Shown piece after piece: positions 1-7,662 of a stretch of DNA of 36,190 nucleotides; positions within the stretch are counted from its first letter, which is position 1, and each line of letters opens with the position of its first letter. This DNA is from an uncultured Verrucomicrobiota bacterium (GTDB lineage: Bacteria; Verrucomicrobiota; Verrucomicrobiia; Verrucomicrobiales; Verrucomicrobiaceae), in NCBI GenBank assembly GCA_903848465.1, contig CAINGK010000234.1, positions 1 through 36,190 of the forward strand, read 5' to 3'. The notes below the pieces were generated by a model that was given only the letters and a program-made list of their open reading frames with translations, had not been told where the DNA came from and did no database searches. The position numbers and the translations under genes are program-made.

Positions 1-305
1 AAGCCGCGAGGCTTGACACCTCCATTGCGACAAAACAAATGTCGCCGCGCGGTTTTCGACCCAAGCAGCCTTCCGAAATCCAAAACAACAATTCCGTGCG
101 AAAAAAGTGTATAAAGACCAGGGCGACAGCCCGCCCGTCTGTAAGCGTGTGATCACCGCCCATGGTTCGATGCCCCTCCCAAAGCCGGGCGGTTCGGCGA
201 AGATGTCTCCAGGCGTTAAAAAACGCAATCCGCCAAACACACCCAGCTTACGGTGAGCCTATTCCTTGCGTCTGGCCCCGGTACGTGAAAAGCTGGGAAC
301 CCCAC
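1..305. other. Upstream region of hemC, no gene seen
   Basis: No convincing coding sequence is seen here. The hemC frame stays open upstream to 162, but that stretch lacks family similarity, so it is treated as leader. A TATAAA at 110-115 could be a -10 box, but no matching -35 box is well placed, and the TTGACA at 13-18 lacks a good partner. I do not call a promoter. Confidence 0.4.
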
Positions 306-1244
306 ATGATCCCCGCAAAAATCATCCTCGGCACCCGCGGCAGCGAGCTGGCCCTCACGCAGACAACCATGGTCACGGCGGAGCTCAAGGCTGCGCATCC
401 GCAGCTCAGCGTCGAGCGCCAGATCATCCAGACCAGCGGTGACAAACGCCAGGACCTGCGCTTCTCCGAGTTCAGCGACGTCGCGCAGGTGGACAAAGGC
501 ATCTTCATCAAGGAACTCGAAATCGCGCTCGCAGACAGCCAGATCGACGCCGCCGTTCACAGCCTCAAGGACGTGCCGAGCGATCTCGCCGCCGGCTTCA
601 CCATCGCCGCCGTGCTGCCGCGTGCGGCCATTGAAGACGTGCTGGTCAGTGCACATCCCTACACCCTCGAAACCCTGCCGCAGGGCGCGCGCGTCGGCAC
701 CAGCAGCGTGCGGCGTGCCGCGCAGTTGAAGTTTCTGCGGCCGGATGTCCAGATCATCGAGATTCGCGGCAACGTGCCCACGCGGGTGAAAAAAGTCATC
801 GGTGAAAACGCGCTCGATGCCGTGCTCCTCGCTGCCGCTGGCTTGCAGCGCCTCGGCTTGATGAAGGACGAGCAAATCCTCATCGAAGGCATCCACCTGT
901 GCGCTCTGACGCTCGATCCCGTCAAGTTTCTGCCAGCCGCAGGACAGGGGGCCATCGCCATCGAATGCCGCGCTGGAGATGAAGCGACGATTACCGCCAT
1001 TCGTGCGCTCAATGACGCTGACACCGAATACCGCATCACCGCCGAGCGCGAGTTCCTAAAAATCCTCGGTGCTGGCTGTCAGACACCCGTGGGGGCGCAT
1101 ACCTGGATCAAGGACGGCCAGCTCCACATGGCCGTGCGCGTCTTCAATGAGGCCGATCTCTCCCTGCCACCCGTCGAGCGCGAGGCCCAGCGCCCGGTGT
1201 ATGAGGCCGCGCAGCTCGCGGCGGATCTGGCGGGCCTGCTGTGA
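306..1244 (+). CDS. hemC: Hydroxymethylbilane synthase (porphobilinogen deaminase)
   Basis: This cytoplasmic enzyme of tetrapyrrole synthesis condenses four porphobilinogens into hydroxymethylbilane. The 312-residue product has the usual family length. Visible landmarks are the N-terminal LGTRGSELALTQ, the AVHSLKDVPSD segment with the catalytic aspartate at about Asp89, the GTSSVRR and IRGNVPTR substrate/cofactor-binding segments, LPAAGQGAIAIECR, and GAGCQTPVGAH, whose Cys258 should carry the dipyrromethane cofactor. The ATG at 306 was chosen because homology begins immediately after it, although the frame is open back to 162. No other haem gene lies beside it; the next gene starts more than 300 bases downstream, so it is probably transcribed alone or with something upstream of the window. 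Recognition is secure. Confidence 0.96.
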   Translation: MIPAKIILGTRGSELALTQTTMVTAELKAAHPQLSVERQIIQTSGDKRQDLRFSEFSDVAQVDKGIFIKELEIALADSQIDAAVHSLKDVPSDLAAGFTIAAVLPRAAIEDVLVSAHPYTLETLPQGARVGTSSVRRAAQLKFLRPDVQIIEIRGNVPTRVKKVIGENALDAVLLAAAGLQRLGLMKDEQILIEGIHLCALTLDPVKFLPAAGQGAIAIECRAGDEATITAIRALNDADTEYRITAEREFLKILGAGCQTPVGAHTWIKDGQLHMAVRVFNEADLSLPPVEREAQRPVYEAAQLAADLAGLL

Positions 1245-1557
1245 GTGCTTGAGCCGAAAACGGGAATGGATGGCCTACGGAACACACGGAATACTCGGAA
1301 AGGAGCATTCCACCTCGGTCACTCAAAAGGTCAGGCAATAGGCATGAGTTTGGTTCTGATGTCTGTTTGTTCCGCGTATTGATTCGCTGCGCTCACCCTT
1401 CGGGCTTCTTTCAATCGTCGGTCTCACTTCGTTCGGCTCCGTAGGTCGCCATCTCCGGTTCTAGGTTCACCTGCCCCTCCCGGCTTCTTTTAGACCGGCT
1501 TCCGAGCAGCCTTGACGCATTGGGCGCTCTAACCGACTCTCACTCTCCCCCTCCGGT
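1245..1557. other. Intergenic region with degenerate repeats
   Basis: No gene is supported in this 313-base gap. It contains short degenerate GGAACACACGGAATAC-type motifs near 1280-1295. Around 1382-1440 there is a sequence that resembles, in reverse complement, a segment at 27908-27966 (see findings). The rest is pyrimidine-rich and shows no clear terminator or promoter. Confidence 0.4.
1382..1441 (+). repeat. Dispersed intergenic repeat, copy 1
   Basis: This stretch aligns by eye with the reverse complement of 27908-27966. Shared blocks include TTCGCT, CGCTCACCC, TTCGGG, CTTTC, GTCTC and TCGGCTC, roughly two thirds identical with two small gaps. It probably belongs to a degenerate repeat family scattered between genes of this genome. 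No terminal repeats or coding capacity were seen. Confidence 0.45.
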
Positions 1558-3276
1558 ATGAAGTGGCTGCAACGTGTGATCCAGGCCTGGCAAAAGGCCC
1601 GTGAACTCTCCTATTTAGGGCGGGGTTCGTTCGCCGTGGCCATCACCCTGCTGATCATCTCCATGCTGATGGGCTGGCACCGCACGCACCCAGATGAAGG
1701 CGTGGATGCCGCACTGCAGCAGGCCCAGCAGGCGCAGATGGATGTGCCGCAGGGCATTCTGGTGCTTTCCAGCGTGCTGCCTTACCTCAACCTTTGGGTC
1801 AGGCTGGGCGTCCCGGTCCTGCTCATCGTCATCTGGCGGCGCTGGGGCGATCTGCGGCGGCTGATGCTGCCGGTCAGCATCGCCTCCGTGTCCATGGCCG
1901 TGTGGGCCATCGCCAGTGATCTGGTGGATTACATCGCGCATTCGCACATGACCGAAATCGGCGAGCCACCAGTGCCGCTGGCCTTTGCGTTCAAGCTCGT
2001 GTTCATCGCGCTGGTGTTTCTGTCTGTGCCGCTGGCCCTGCAGTACTACCGGAAGATCGGCATCCTGGAGCGCTACACCCTGCGCACTTTCATGCACCCG
2101 CTGGTGTTCTGCTTCGTGTCCTTCTTTACCCTATGGATCATCATGGATCTGCTGGACAACCTGAAGGACTTCCAGGATGCCAAGTACGGCGTGGTACGGG
2201 TGATCCGCTTCTACCTGGGGATGATCCCCTTTGTGTACACGCAGATCCTGCCGGTGGCGCTGCTGCTGGCGGTGCTGTACTCCCTCACCCGCATGTCCAA
2301 GGCCAACGAGCTTATCTCCATGCTGGGCACGGGCCGCAGCCTGTTCCGGGTGCTGCTCCCCATCTTCCTCTGCAGCGTGTACGCCTGTGTGCTGAACATG
2401 GCGGCCAGCTACTACTGGGGGCCGCGTGCGGAGGGCAGCCGCGATGCCTCCGTTCGTGGCATGAGCGTGCATGCGGCGGACTCCATCATGGCCGCCGCCA
2501 TCATGTACCATGATGAGCAGTCCCACCGCACCTGGTATGTGGGCACCTTTCCCTATTCCATGCGCCGCGGGTCCGAGCGCATGCATGAAGTGCAAATCCG
2601 GGAGATGGATGCGCAAGGCAGGCTCGCACGCACCATCATCGCCCCCACAGTGGGCTGGTCGCCGCGCGTCGGCTGGCGCTTTTATGATGGCAAGGAGTTG
2701 ATCTATCGCGACGGCAACGTCGATGCCATCAAACCCTTCCCCGTGGGCCAGGATGGCCAGAATATCCTCGTCGTGCGCGGCATTGAAGAAACGCCGTGGA
2801 GCCTCGTGAGCTACGCGCTGCGTCCTGATTTCATGAGCGTGCCGGAGCTGGTCTCCTACCTGCGCGCCCACCCCAAGGGGGCGGATGACAAGCTCGCGCC
2901 ATTTCGCACGCATTTCTGGCACCGCTTTGCCCTGCCGTGGCAGGCCATGGCGCTGGTGCTCGTGGCTGCGCCGCTCGGCGTCGCCTACTCGCGCCGGGGT
3001 TCCGTGGGTGGTATTGCTGGCAGTGTGTTCATCTTCTTCATCTTCATGTTCATGAACAATCTTTTCCTCAACCTCGGCAAAGGCGGGCATCTGCCTCCCT
3101 GGCTGACGGTGTGGATGTCGCACCTGCTGTTTGGCACGCTCGGACTCATCCTCTTCAGCTACCGCTCGCGGAACCGTGACCTGCCCAGCTTTAAGCTGCG
3201 CCTTTCCAAGCTCAAGCCGCAGATCGCCCGCCCGCGCAACCGCAGATCGCCCCTGCCGGATGCCTCGGCCACTTGA
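1558..3276 (+). CDS. LptF/LptG-family permease with extra N-terminal membrane domain
   Basis: The C-terminal ~400 residues match the YjgP/YjgQ (LptF/LptG) permease family, the membrane part of the ABC exporter that moves lipopolysaccharide from the inner membrane to the LptA bridge. The family domain starts near residue 168 (ILERYTLRTF), with membrane helices at about 178-200 and 215-245, a periplasmic beta-rich region at about 290-450, and C-terminal helices at about 460-540. Family members are usually about 360 residues; this protein has 572. The first ~165 residues are an additional domain with about four hydrophobic segments (near 24-40, 65-95, 100-120 and 138-160). No partner lptB, lptA or second permease is present, so LptF cannot be told from LptG. 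The start at ATG 1558 is the first in frame. Confidence 0.82.
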   Translation: MKWLQRVIQAWQKARELSYLGRGSFAVAITLLIISMLMGWHRTHPDEGVDAALQQAQQAQMDVPQGILVLSSVLPYLNLWVRLGVPVLLIVIWRRWGDLRRLMLPVSIASVSMAVWAIASDLVDYIAHSHMTEIGEPPVPLAFAFKLVFIALVFLSVPLALQYYRKIGILERYTLRTFMHPLVFCFVSFFTLWIIMDLLDNLKDFQDAKYGVVRVIRFYLGMIPFVYTQILPVALLLAVLYSLTRMSKANELISMLGTGRSLFRVLLPIFLCSVYACVLNMAASYYWGPRAEGSRDASVRGMSVHAADSIMAAAIMYHDEQSHRTWYVGTFPYSMRRGSERMHEVQIREMDAQGRLARTIIAPTVGWSPRVGWRFYDGKELIYRDGNVDAIKPFPVGQDGQNILVVRGIEETPWSLVSYALRPDFMSVPELVSYLRAHPKGADDKLAPFRTHFWHRFALPWQAMALVLVAAPLGVAYSRRGSVGGIAGSVFIFFIFMFMNNLFLNLGKGGHLPPWLTVWMSHLLFGTLGLILFSYRSRNRDLPSFKLRLSKLKPQIARPRNRRSPLPDASAT

Positions 3277-3307
3277 AATTTTGAACCGGAAACTTTAACC
3301 CTCCTCG

Positions 3308-4042
3308 ATGCAGCAAAACTGGTCCATCCGCAGCCGCGCACACACATGCGCTGTCACTGGCCGTCCGTTTGAGGACGGCGAGAGCTTCCACACCACCATC
3401 TTTTTCGATCCCGAGGAAAACGGCTACGTGCGCCGCGACATCTGCACCGAGGCCTGGGCGCAGGAGCTGGAGCAGCGCAAGCCCGTTGCCGCGTGGAAGA
3501 CCGTGTATAGCAAAGTCCTGGCCGAGGCCAAGCCCGAGATCACCCCCAAGGAAAGCGCGCAGGCCCTGCTGCAGCGCTTCATCGAAGAAGGCGACCCCCG
3601 GACCGAGAACGCGCGCTACATCCTCGCCCTCATGCTGGAGCGCAAACGCCAGCTCTCGCAGACCGCCGAAAAGGAAGTGGATGGCGCGAAGATGCTCTTC
3701 TACGAAAACAAGAAGACCGGCGAAATCTTCATCGTGCGCGATCCCGAGCTGAAGCTCAGTGAAATCGCCGACCTGCAAGACGAAGTGGCCACCCTCCTCG
3801 CCTTCGGCGGCCCTGCCGCCGCAGTCGCCAAAGCTGTGGGCGTGACGCTCACCGTGGATGGCGTTGTCCCCAAACCGGATGCCGAGGCCGCGCCAGAGAA
3901 TGAAGATGCCGCTCCTGCGGCGTCTGACGAAGCCCTCGTAGAAGAGCCCGCTGTAGCCGCAGCCTCCGAAGAAGAACCCCTTTCCGACAGCGACGCCGAA
4001 CCCGCCGCTGATGAATCCAGCATCGAGCCAACCAGCCACTAG
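3308..4042 (+). CDS. Conserved hypothetical protein with N-terminal Cys motif and acidic tail
   Basis: The function is unknown. The 244-residue protein has an N-terminal segment with AHTCAVTGRPFEDGE followed about 28 residues later by RRDICTEAW, so one pair of cysteines could bind a metal or form a small fold. A helical middle follows (about 75-125, containing ALMLERKRQL), then a segment with GAKMLFYENKKTGEIFIVRDP, then a low-complexity tail rich in Ala, Glu and Asp from about residue 180. From memory this resembles a family in planctomycetes and verrucomicrobia with no assigned role. There is no signal peptide or membrane segment. It ends 13 bases before the chosen pyrE start, so the two genes are probably co-transcribed. 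Confidence 0.75.
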   Translation: MQQNWSIRSRAHTCAVTGRPFEDGESFHTTIFFDPEENGYVRRDICTEAWAQELEQRKPVAAWKTVYSKVLAEAKPEITPKESAQALLQRFIEEGDPRTENARYILALMLERKRQLSQTAEKEVDGAKMLFYENKKTGEIFIVRDPELKLSEIADLQDEVATLLAFGGPAAAVAKAVGVTLTVDGVVPKPDAEAAPENEDAAPAASDEALVEEPAVAAASEEEPLSDSDAEPAADESSIEPTSH

Positions 4043-4055
4043 CATCCAACTCCCC

Positions 4056-4625
4056 ATGTCCAACCAGCAAGACCGCGAAGAACTCCGTCAGCTCCTCAAA
4101 GCCAAATCCGTCAAGACCGGCAAATTCACCCTCGCCTCCGGCCAGGAGAGTGATCTGTACGTGGACTGCCGCGTGACCACCCTCGACTCCCGTGGTGCCG
4201 TGCTCGTAGGCCGGGTGCTGCATGCGCTGCTGCGTGAAGAAGAAGCCAAACGCGGTCTCAGCATCGGCTCCCTGGGTGGCCTCACCATGGGTGCAGACCC
4301 CATCACGCTCGCTGTGGCCATGAGCTCCAGCCTCGCAGGAGATGCCACGCCCGTGCAAGCCTTCGTCGTGCGCAAGGAAGTCAAAGGCCATGGCCGTGGC
4401 AAACGCATCGAAGGCAACTTCATCACCACCCAGCCCGTCGTCGTCGTCGATGACGTCATCACCACCGGCGGCTCCACACTCAAGGCCATCGAAGCCATCG
4501 AAGAAGAAGGCGGCAAAGTCGCCTTCGCCTTGATCCTCGTCGATCGCTCCGAAGGCGGCCGCAAAGCCATCGAGGACAAAGGCTATCCGGTAGTCGCTGC
4601 ATTCACGCGGGCGGATTTGGTGTGA
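4056..4625 (+). CDS. pyrE: Orotate phosphoribosyltransferase
   Basis: This enzyme converts orotate and PRPP to orotidine 5'-phosphate in pyrimidine synthesis. The 189-residue product shows the PRPP-binding motif VVVVDDVITTGGS at about residues 127-139, the flexible-loop segment RKEVKGHGRGKRIEG with the catalytic lysine, and the N-terminal TGKFTLASGQESDLYVDCR typical of this family. ATG 4056 (MSNQQ) is preferred over ATG 4011 because 4011 lies inside the preceding gene and adds residues without family similarity. It is probably the last gene of a two-gene unit with the hypothetical gene upstream. A perfect hairpin follows at 4693-4726. Confidence 0.93.
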   Translation: MSNQQDREELRQLLKAKSVKTGKFTLASGQESDLYVDCRVTTLDSRGAVLVGRVLHALLREEEAKRGLSIGSLGGLTMGADPITLAVAMSSSLAGDATPVQAFVVRKEVKGHGRGKRIEGNFITTQPVVVVDDVITTGGSTLKAIEAIEEEGGKVAFALILVDRSEGGRKAIEDKGYPVVAAFTRADLV

Positions 4626-4663
4626 TCGAAGTGAAGCGGGCACTCCTGCCTGCTTCCTCTGGC

Positions 4664-4691
4664 CAATTTTCAATTCTCAGTTCTCAGTTTA
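4664..4691 (+). repeat. Four tandem heptamers
   Basis: Four consecutive 7-base units, CAATTTT, CAATTCT, CAGTTCT and CAGTTTA, lie just after pyrE. The units differ by one or two bases from one another. Short heptamer arrays of this sort are common between genes in several bacterial groups; no function is implied. Confidence 0.6.
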
Positions 4692-4692
4692 C

Positions 4693-4726
4693 AATCCTTC
4701 AGTCCGCTCGCGCGCACTGAAGGATT
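4693..4726. terminator. Hairpin downstream of pyrE, possible terminator
   Basis: A perfect 11-base stem, AATCCTTCAGT paired with ACTGAAGGATT, encloses a 12-base loop. It lies 67 bases after the pyrE stop. No run of T follows, so it is not a canonical Rho-independent terminator. It may instead be a palindromic repeat belonging to the adjacent heptamer array. Confidence 0.45.
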
Positions 4727-4792
4727 CGCCTGTGAGCCTTTGACAACGAGCTGTAAGCGCTTGCTCGTACGAACCCTCAAAGCACCAAAACC

Positions 4793-5089
4793 ATGGCAGC
4801 CTACATCATCGGACGCGTGCAGGTGACGGACTGGCCTCGCTACTCCGAGTACATGAAGCTGACGCCCGGCATCATCGCCCAATACGGTGGCCGCTTCATC
4901 GCCCGTGGCGGTGAGTCCGTGACGCTGGAAGGACCGGAGGAAACCCACCGAGTGGTCATCCTCGAATTCCCCACCTTCGCCGCCGCGAAGCAGTTCTTCC
5001 ATTCCGAGGAGTATCAACACGCCAAGGTCGTGCGCGAAGGCGCGGCTGTAGCGCAGTTCTTTGCGATTGATGGGGTGCCCGTTGGGTAG
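4793..5089 (+). CDS. DUF1330 family protein
   Basis: This is a 98-residue protein of the DUF1330 family, which has a ferredoxin-like dimeric alpha/beta-barrel fold. The biochemical role is not established. Family traits visible are the opening AAYIIGRVQVTDWPRYSEYM, the GGRFIARGGE turn, VVILEFPTFAAAKQFFHSEEYQ and the terminal AQFFAIDGVP. It covers the whole usual domain length, with no signal peptide. It lies 11 bases upstream of a 69-residue gene and is probably co-transcribed with it. Confidence 0.88.
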   Translation: MAAYIIGRVQVTDWPRYSEYMKLTPGIIAQYGGRFIARGGESVTLEGPEETHRVVILEFPTFAAAKQFFHSEEYQHAKVVREGAAVAQFFAIDGVPVG

Positions 5090-5100
5090 CTGTTTCCACC

Positions 5101-5310
5101 ATGCACTACGTCGAGTTCAAAGCCGCCATCCAGCAGCACCTGAAACGGCAGCGCGAGGGAGCAACGTGGCTTGAGCTGCGGGAAACGCTCGCTCTGCCGT
5201 ATGAGCGGCCCTGCCCCGAATGGACGCGCCGGCTGGAAGAAGAAATCGGGCTGGTGCGGCGCAAGGGTGAAGGAAGAGCGCTGGTGTGGGAGCTGCAACG
5301 GAAGCATTAG
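5101..5310 (+). CDS. Small hypothetical protein, possibly winged-helix-like
   Basis: This 69-residue product is of unknown function. It begins 11 bases after the DUF1330 stop. The pattern ATWLELRETLALPYERPCPEWTRRLEEEIGL followed by GRALVWEL looks like two short helices and a beta hairpin, which would suit a small winged-helix nucleic-acid-binding fold, but this is inferred only from the residue pattern. Because it follows the upstream gene so closely and keeps coding character throughout, it is probably real. Confidence 0.6.
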   Translation: MHYVEFKAAIQQHLKRQREGATWLELRETLALPYERPCPEWTRRLEEEIGLVRRKGEGRALVWELQRKH

Positions 5311-5475
5311 ACTTTGAACAAGCAAGGCTGGCAGTAGCATGGTCAAAGTCATCATCTCGATCTGCCACAGGAGCCCAGAAAGACAGCCGCGCTTCCCAGC
5401 TTGCGAATCAGCCGGTTGCGAGTCCCATTGAAACCGCCAAGTTGGCAACGGCCCATCATCCAACCCATATCCCTC

Positions 5476-6384
5476 ATGCCCACCCGCCGCCACTTCCTTC
5501 ACTCCGCCTTTGGGTTTGCCGCCCTACCACATCTCGCGCACGCAGCAGCGCCGGGCGGGGTCAGTCTCGGCTTCAGCCTCTATGGCATGAAGACGCTGCC
5601 TTTGAACGAAGCGCTGAAGACTTGTGCGGAGATTGGCTATGCGAATGTCGAACTCGCTTTGAATCCAGGGTTTCCCTCTGAGCCGAAGGTCTTCACCACG
5701 GTGGCGCGCGCCGAGGTAAAGCAACAGCTCACGGCGCTGAAGCTGGATCTGCCCTGCCTGATGGTGAACCTCAGCCTCACGGCGGATGACAAAGGGCATG
5801 CCCTGAACCTGCAAAGCATCAACGATGCCGCACAACTCGCGCGCGACATGAATGCCGCGCAGCCGCCCATCATCGAGACAGTCCTCGGTGGCAAACCGGC
5901 GACCTGGGAGCAGCAGAAGACCGGCATGGCTGAGCGCCTGCAGTCCTGGGCCGAGACGGCAGAGAAGGCGCAGACCACAATCGCGATCAAAGCCCACGTG
6001 AACAGTGCGGTGAACTCTCCAGAGCGCCTGCTCTGGCTGCTGGAGCAGGTGAAGTCACCGACCATCCAGGTGGCCTATGATTACAGTCACTTTGAACTGC
6101 AAGGCATCGACATGGAGGAAAGCATGAAGCTGCTGCTGCCGCGCACGAAGTTCATCCACGTCAAAGACTCGGTCGGTGAACCTGCGAAGTTCCAGTTCCT
6201 GCTGCCCGGCGAGGGGCGCACCGATTACGTGAAGTACTTCACTGCCCTCAAACAACACGACTACCACGGCCCCGTGGTGGTGGAGGTCAGCGGCCAGATC
6301 TTCAGCAAGCCAGGCTATGAACCCGTCGCCGCTGCGAAGAAGTGCTATGCGGCCTTGGCGGGTGCCCTGGCAAAGGTGGGCTGA
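5476..6384 (+). CDS. Tat-exported sugar phosphate isomerase/epimerase-like protein
   Basis: A 302-residue protein of the xylose-isomerase-like TIM-barrel superfamily (AP endonuclease family 2 fold). It begins with a twin-arginine signal, TRRHFLHSAFGFAALPHLAHA, so it is probably folded in the cytoplasm and exported to the periplasm. Superfamily features include GVSLGFSLYGMKTLPLNEAL with IGYANVELAL near the start, the central IAIKAHVNS, the strand VAYDYSHFEL, the metal-site region FIHVKDSVGE and VVVEVSGQ. The substrate is unknown; relatives act on sugars or sugar phosphates and such proteins are numerous in Verrucomicrobiota and Planctomycetota. ATG 5476 was chosen because it precedes the signal peptide; the frame is open further upstream from a TTG at 5401. 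No operon partner is obvious. Confidence 0.85.
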   Translation: MPTRRHFLHSAFGFAALPHLAHAAAPGGVSLGFSLYGMKTLPLNEALKTCAEIGYANVELALNPGFPSEPKVFTTVARAEVKQQLTALKLDLPCLMVNLSLTADDKGHALNLQSINDAAQLARDMNAAQPPIIETVLGGKPATWEQQKTGMAERLQSWAETAEKAQTTIAIKAHVNSAVNSPERLLWLLEQVKSPTIQVAYDYSHFELQGIDMEESMKLLLPRTKFIHVKDSVGEPAKFQFLLPGEGRTDYVKYFTALKQHDYHGPVVVEVSGQIFSKPGYEPVAAAKKCYAALAGALAKVG

Positions 6385-6489
6385 AACTTGGCAGGCAATC
6401 TCTCCGTATTGTTTGGGCGAAGTGGCCTGACCCAATCGTTCGCGGAGAATCGTGGTTGAGAGTCCGCCGGTGTTGCCCAAAGTGCCCGC

Positions 6490-7610
6490 ATGCCCGCACG
6501 GAAGAAGCCCAAACATTCCATCAGCAAGGCTGGTCATGGTTTTGACCGGCTGCTGAGCCAGTTGCGCGGGCTGATCCAGGAATCCAGGCGGCAGTTGCTG
6601 CGCGCGGTCGATGTGATGCAGGTGCGCACCTGCTGGGAGGTTGGCCGTCATATTGTGGAGTTTGAGCAAGAGGGAGCGCAGCGGGCCGAATACGGCACCG
6701 GCTTGCTGCAACTTCTGGCCGCCAAGCTGACTGCGGAGTTTGGTCGGGGGTATGATGCCTCAAATCTTTACAAGATGAGACAGTTCCATGCAGCTTTCCC
6801 AAATTTAGACGCAGTGCGTCCTGAATTGAGCTGGACGCATTAACGCCTGCTTCTGCGCGTCGATGATGCGGAAGCCCGTGCATGGTATGTGCAAGAGTCC
6901 ATTGCGCAAAACTGGAGCACGCGTGCTCTGGAGCGGCAGCTTGGCAGCCTCTACTATGAGAGGCTGCTGGCGAGCAGAGACAAAAAGGCAGTGAAGGCGG
7001 AGGCCGTGAAAAATCTGGCCAAGGAAGCACCCAGCCCGCGAGACTTCATTCGTGATCCGGTCGTGCTGGAGTTTCTGGGATTGCCAGGCACTGGTAAGCT
7101 GCTGGAATCTCGTCTGGAAGACTCCCTCATCGGAAATCTACAATCCTTCCTGCTTGAACTGGGCAAGGGCTTTGCGTTTGTGGCGCGGCAGCAGCGCATC
7201 AGTACGGAGACCAAAGACTTCTACTTGGATCTGGTTTTCTACAATTATGTCCTGAAATGCTTTGTCCTCTTCGACCTCAAAACCAGGGAACTGGAGCATC
7301 AGGACATCGGGCAGATGGACATGTATGTGCGCATGTATGACGAGCAGCATCGAGGTCCCGGAGACGCCCCACCGTGGGCATCATTCTGTGCGCCCACAAG
7401 GATGCCAGTGTGGTGCGCTACTCCGTGCTGCACGGCCATGAGCAGCTGTTTGCCAGCAAATACCGGCTCGTGCTACCCAGCGAGGACGAGCTACGCGCCG
7501 AGCTGAATCGGGAAATGGAGATTATTTCCCGTGAACAAAGCTTGCAAGATAGCCCCGCTCCGACGCGCTCCAAGAAGAAGCCAAGTGGCCGGTCTCGTCG
7601 TGGGCACTGA
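6490..7610 (+). pseudogene. YhcG/DUF1016-family PDDEXK nuclease-like gene, disrupted twice
   Basis: Three consecutive pieces together make one full-length YhcG (DUF1016 / PDDEXK nuclease) protein. The N-terminal DUF1016 part, with LIQESRRQLLRAVDVMQV and YGTGLLQLLAAKLTAEFG, ends at an in-frame TAA at 6841-6843, in the middle of ELSWTH-RLLLRVDD, where the family normally has a tyrosine. The same frame then continues through ARAWYVQESIAQNWS, the nuclease-core segment FYLDLVFYN and DMYVRMYDEQHRGPGD. Near 7367-7370 a run of four C appears to have lost one base. The remainder, GIILCAHKDASVVRYSVLHG, continues in another frame to the stop at 7610. With two independent lesions it is most likely a pseudogene. 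The stop needs one substitution and the frameshift one base, so sequence error could explain one of them but is less likely for both. Confidence 0.85.
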
Positions 7611-7662
7611 GCCTGAGCTTGATCATTTCTTATCCACCCACCAACCTCCACTCCCACTCCTC

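Noticed and set aside
13..41. TTGACA at 13-18 as a promoter for hemC
   Set aside because: The -10 region at the right spacing (CAAATG) is poor and the gene start is almost 290 bases away.
162..305. N-terminal extension of HemC from ATG 162
   Set aside because: The added residues lack family similarity and the enzyme's conserved start follows the ATG at 306 directly.
2131..3123. 330-codon minus-strand frame opposite the Lpt permease gene
   Set aside because: His- and Ala-rich antisense frame inside a recognised gene, with no recognisable motif.
6841..6843. Stop-codon readthrough or recoding in the YhcG-type gene
   Set aside because: No recoding signal is visible, TAA is the least likely stop to be read through, and the gene has a second lesion downstream.
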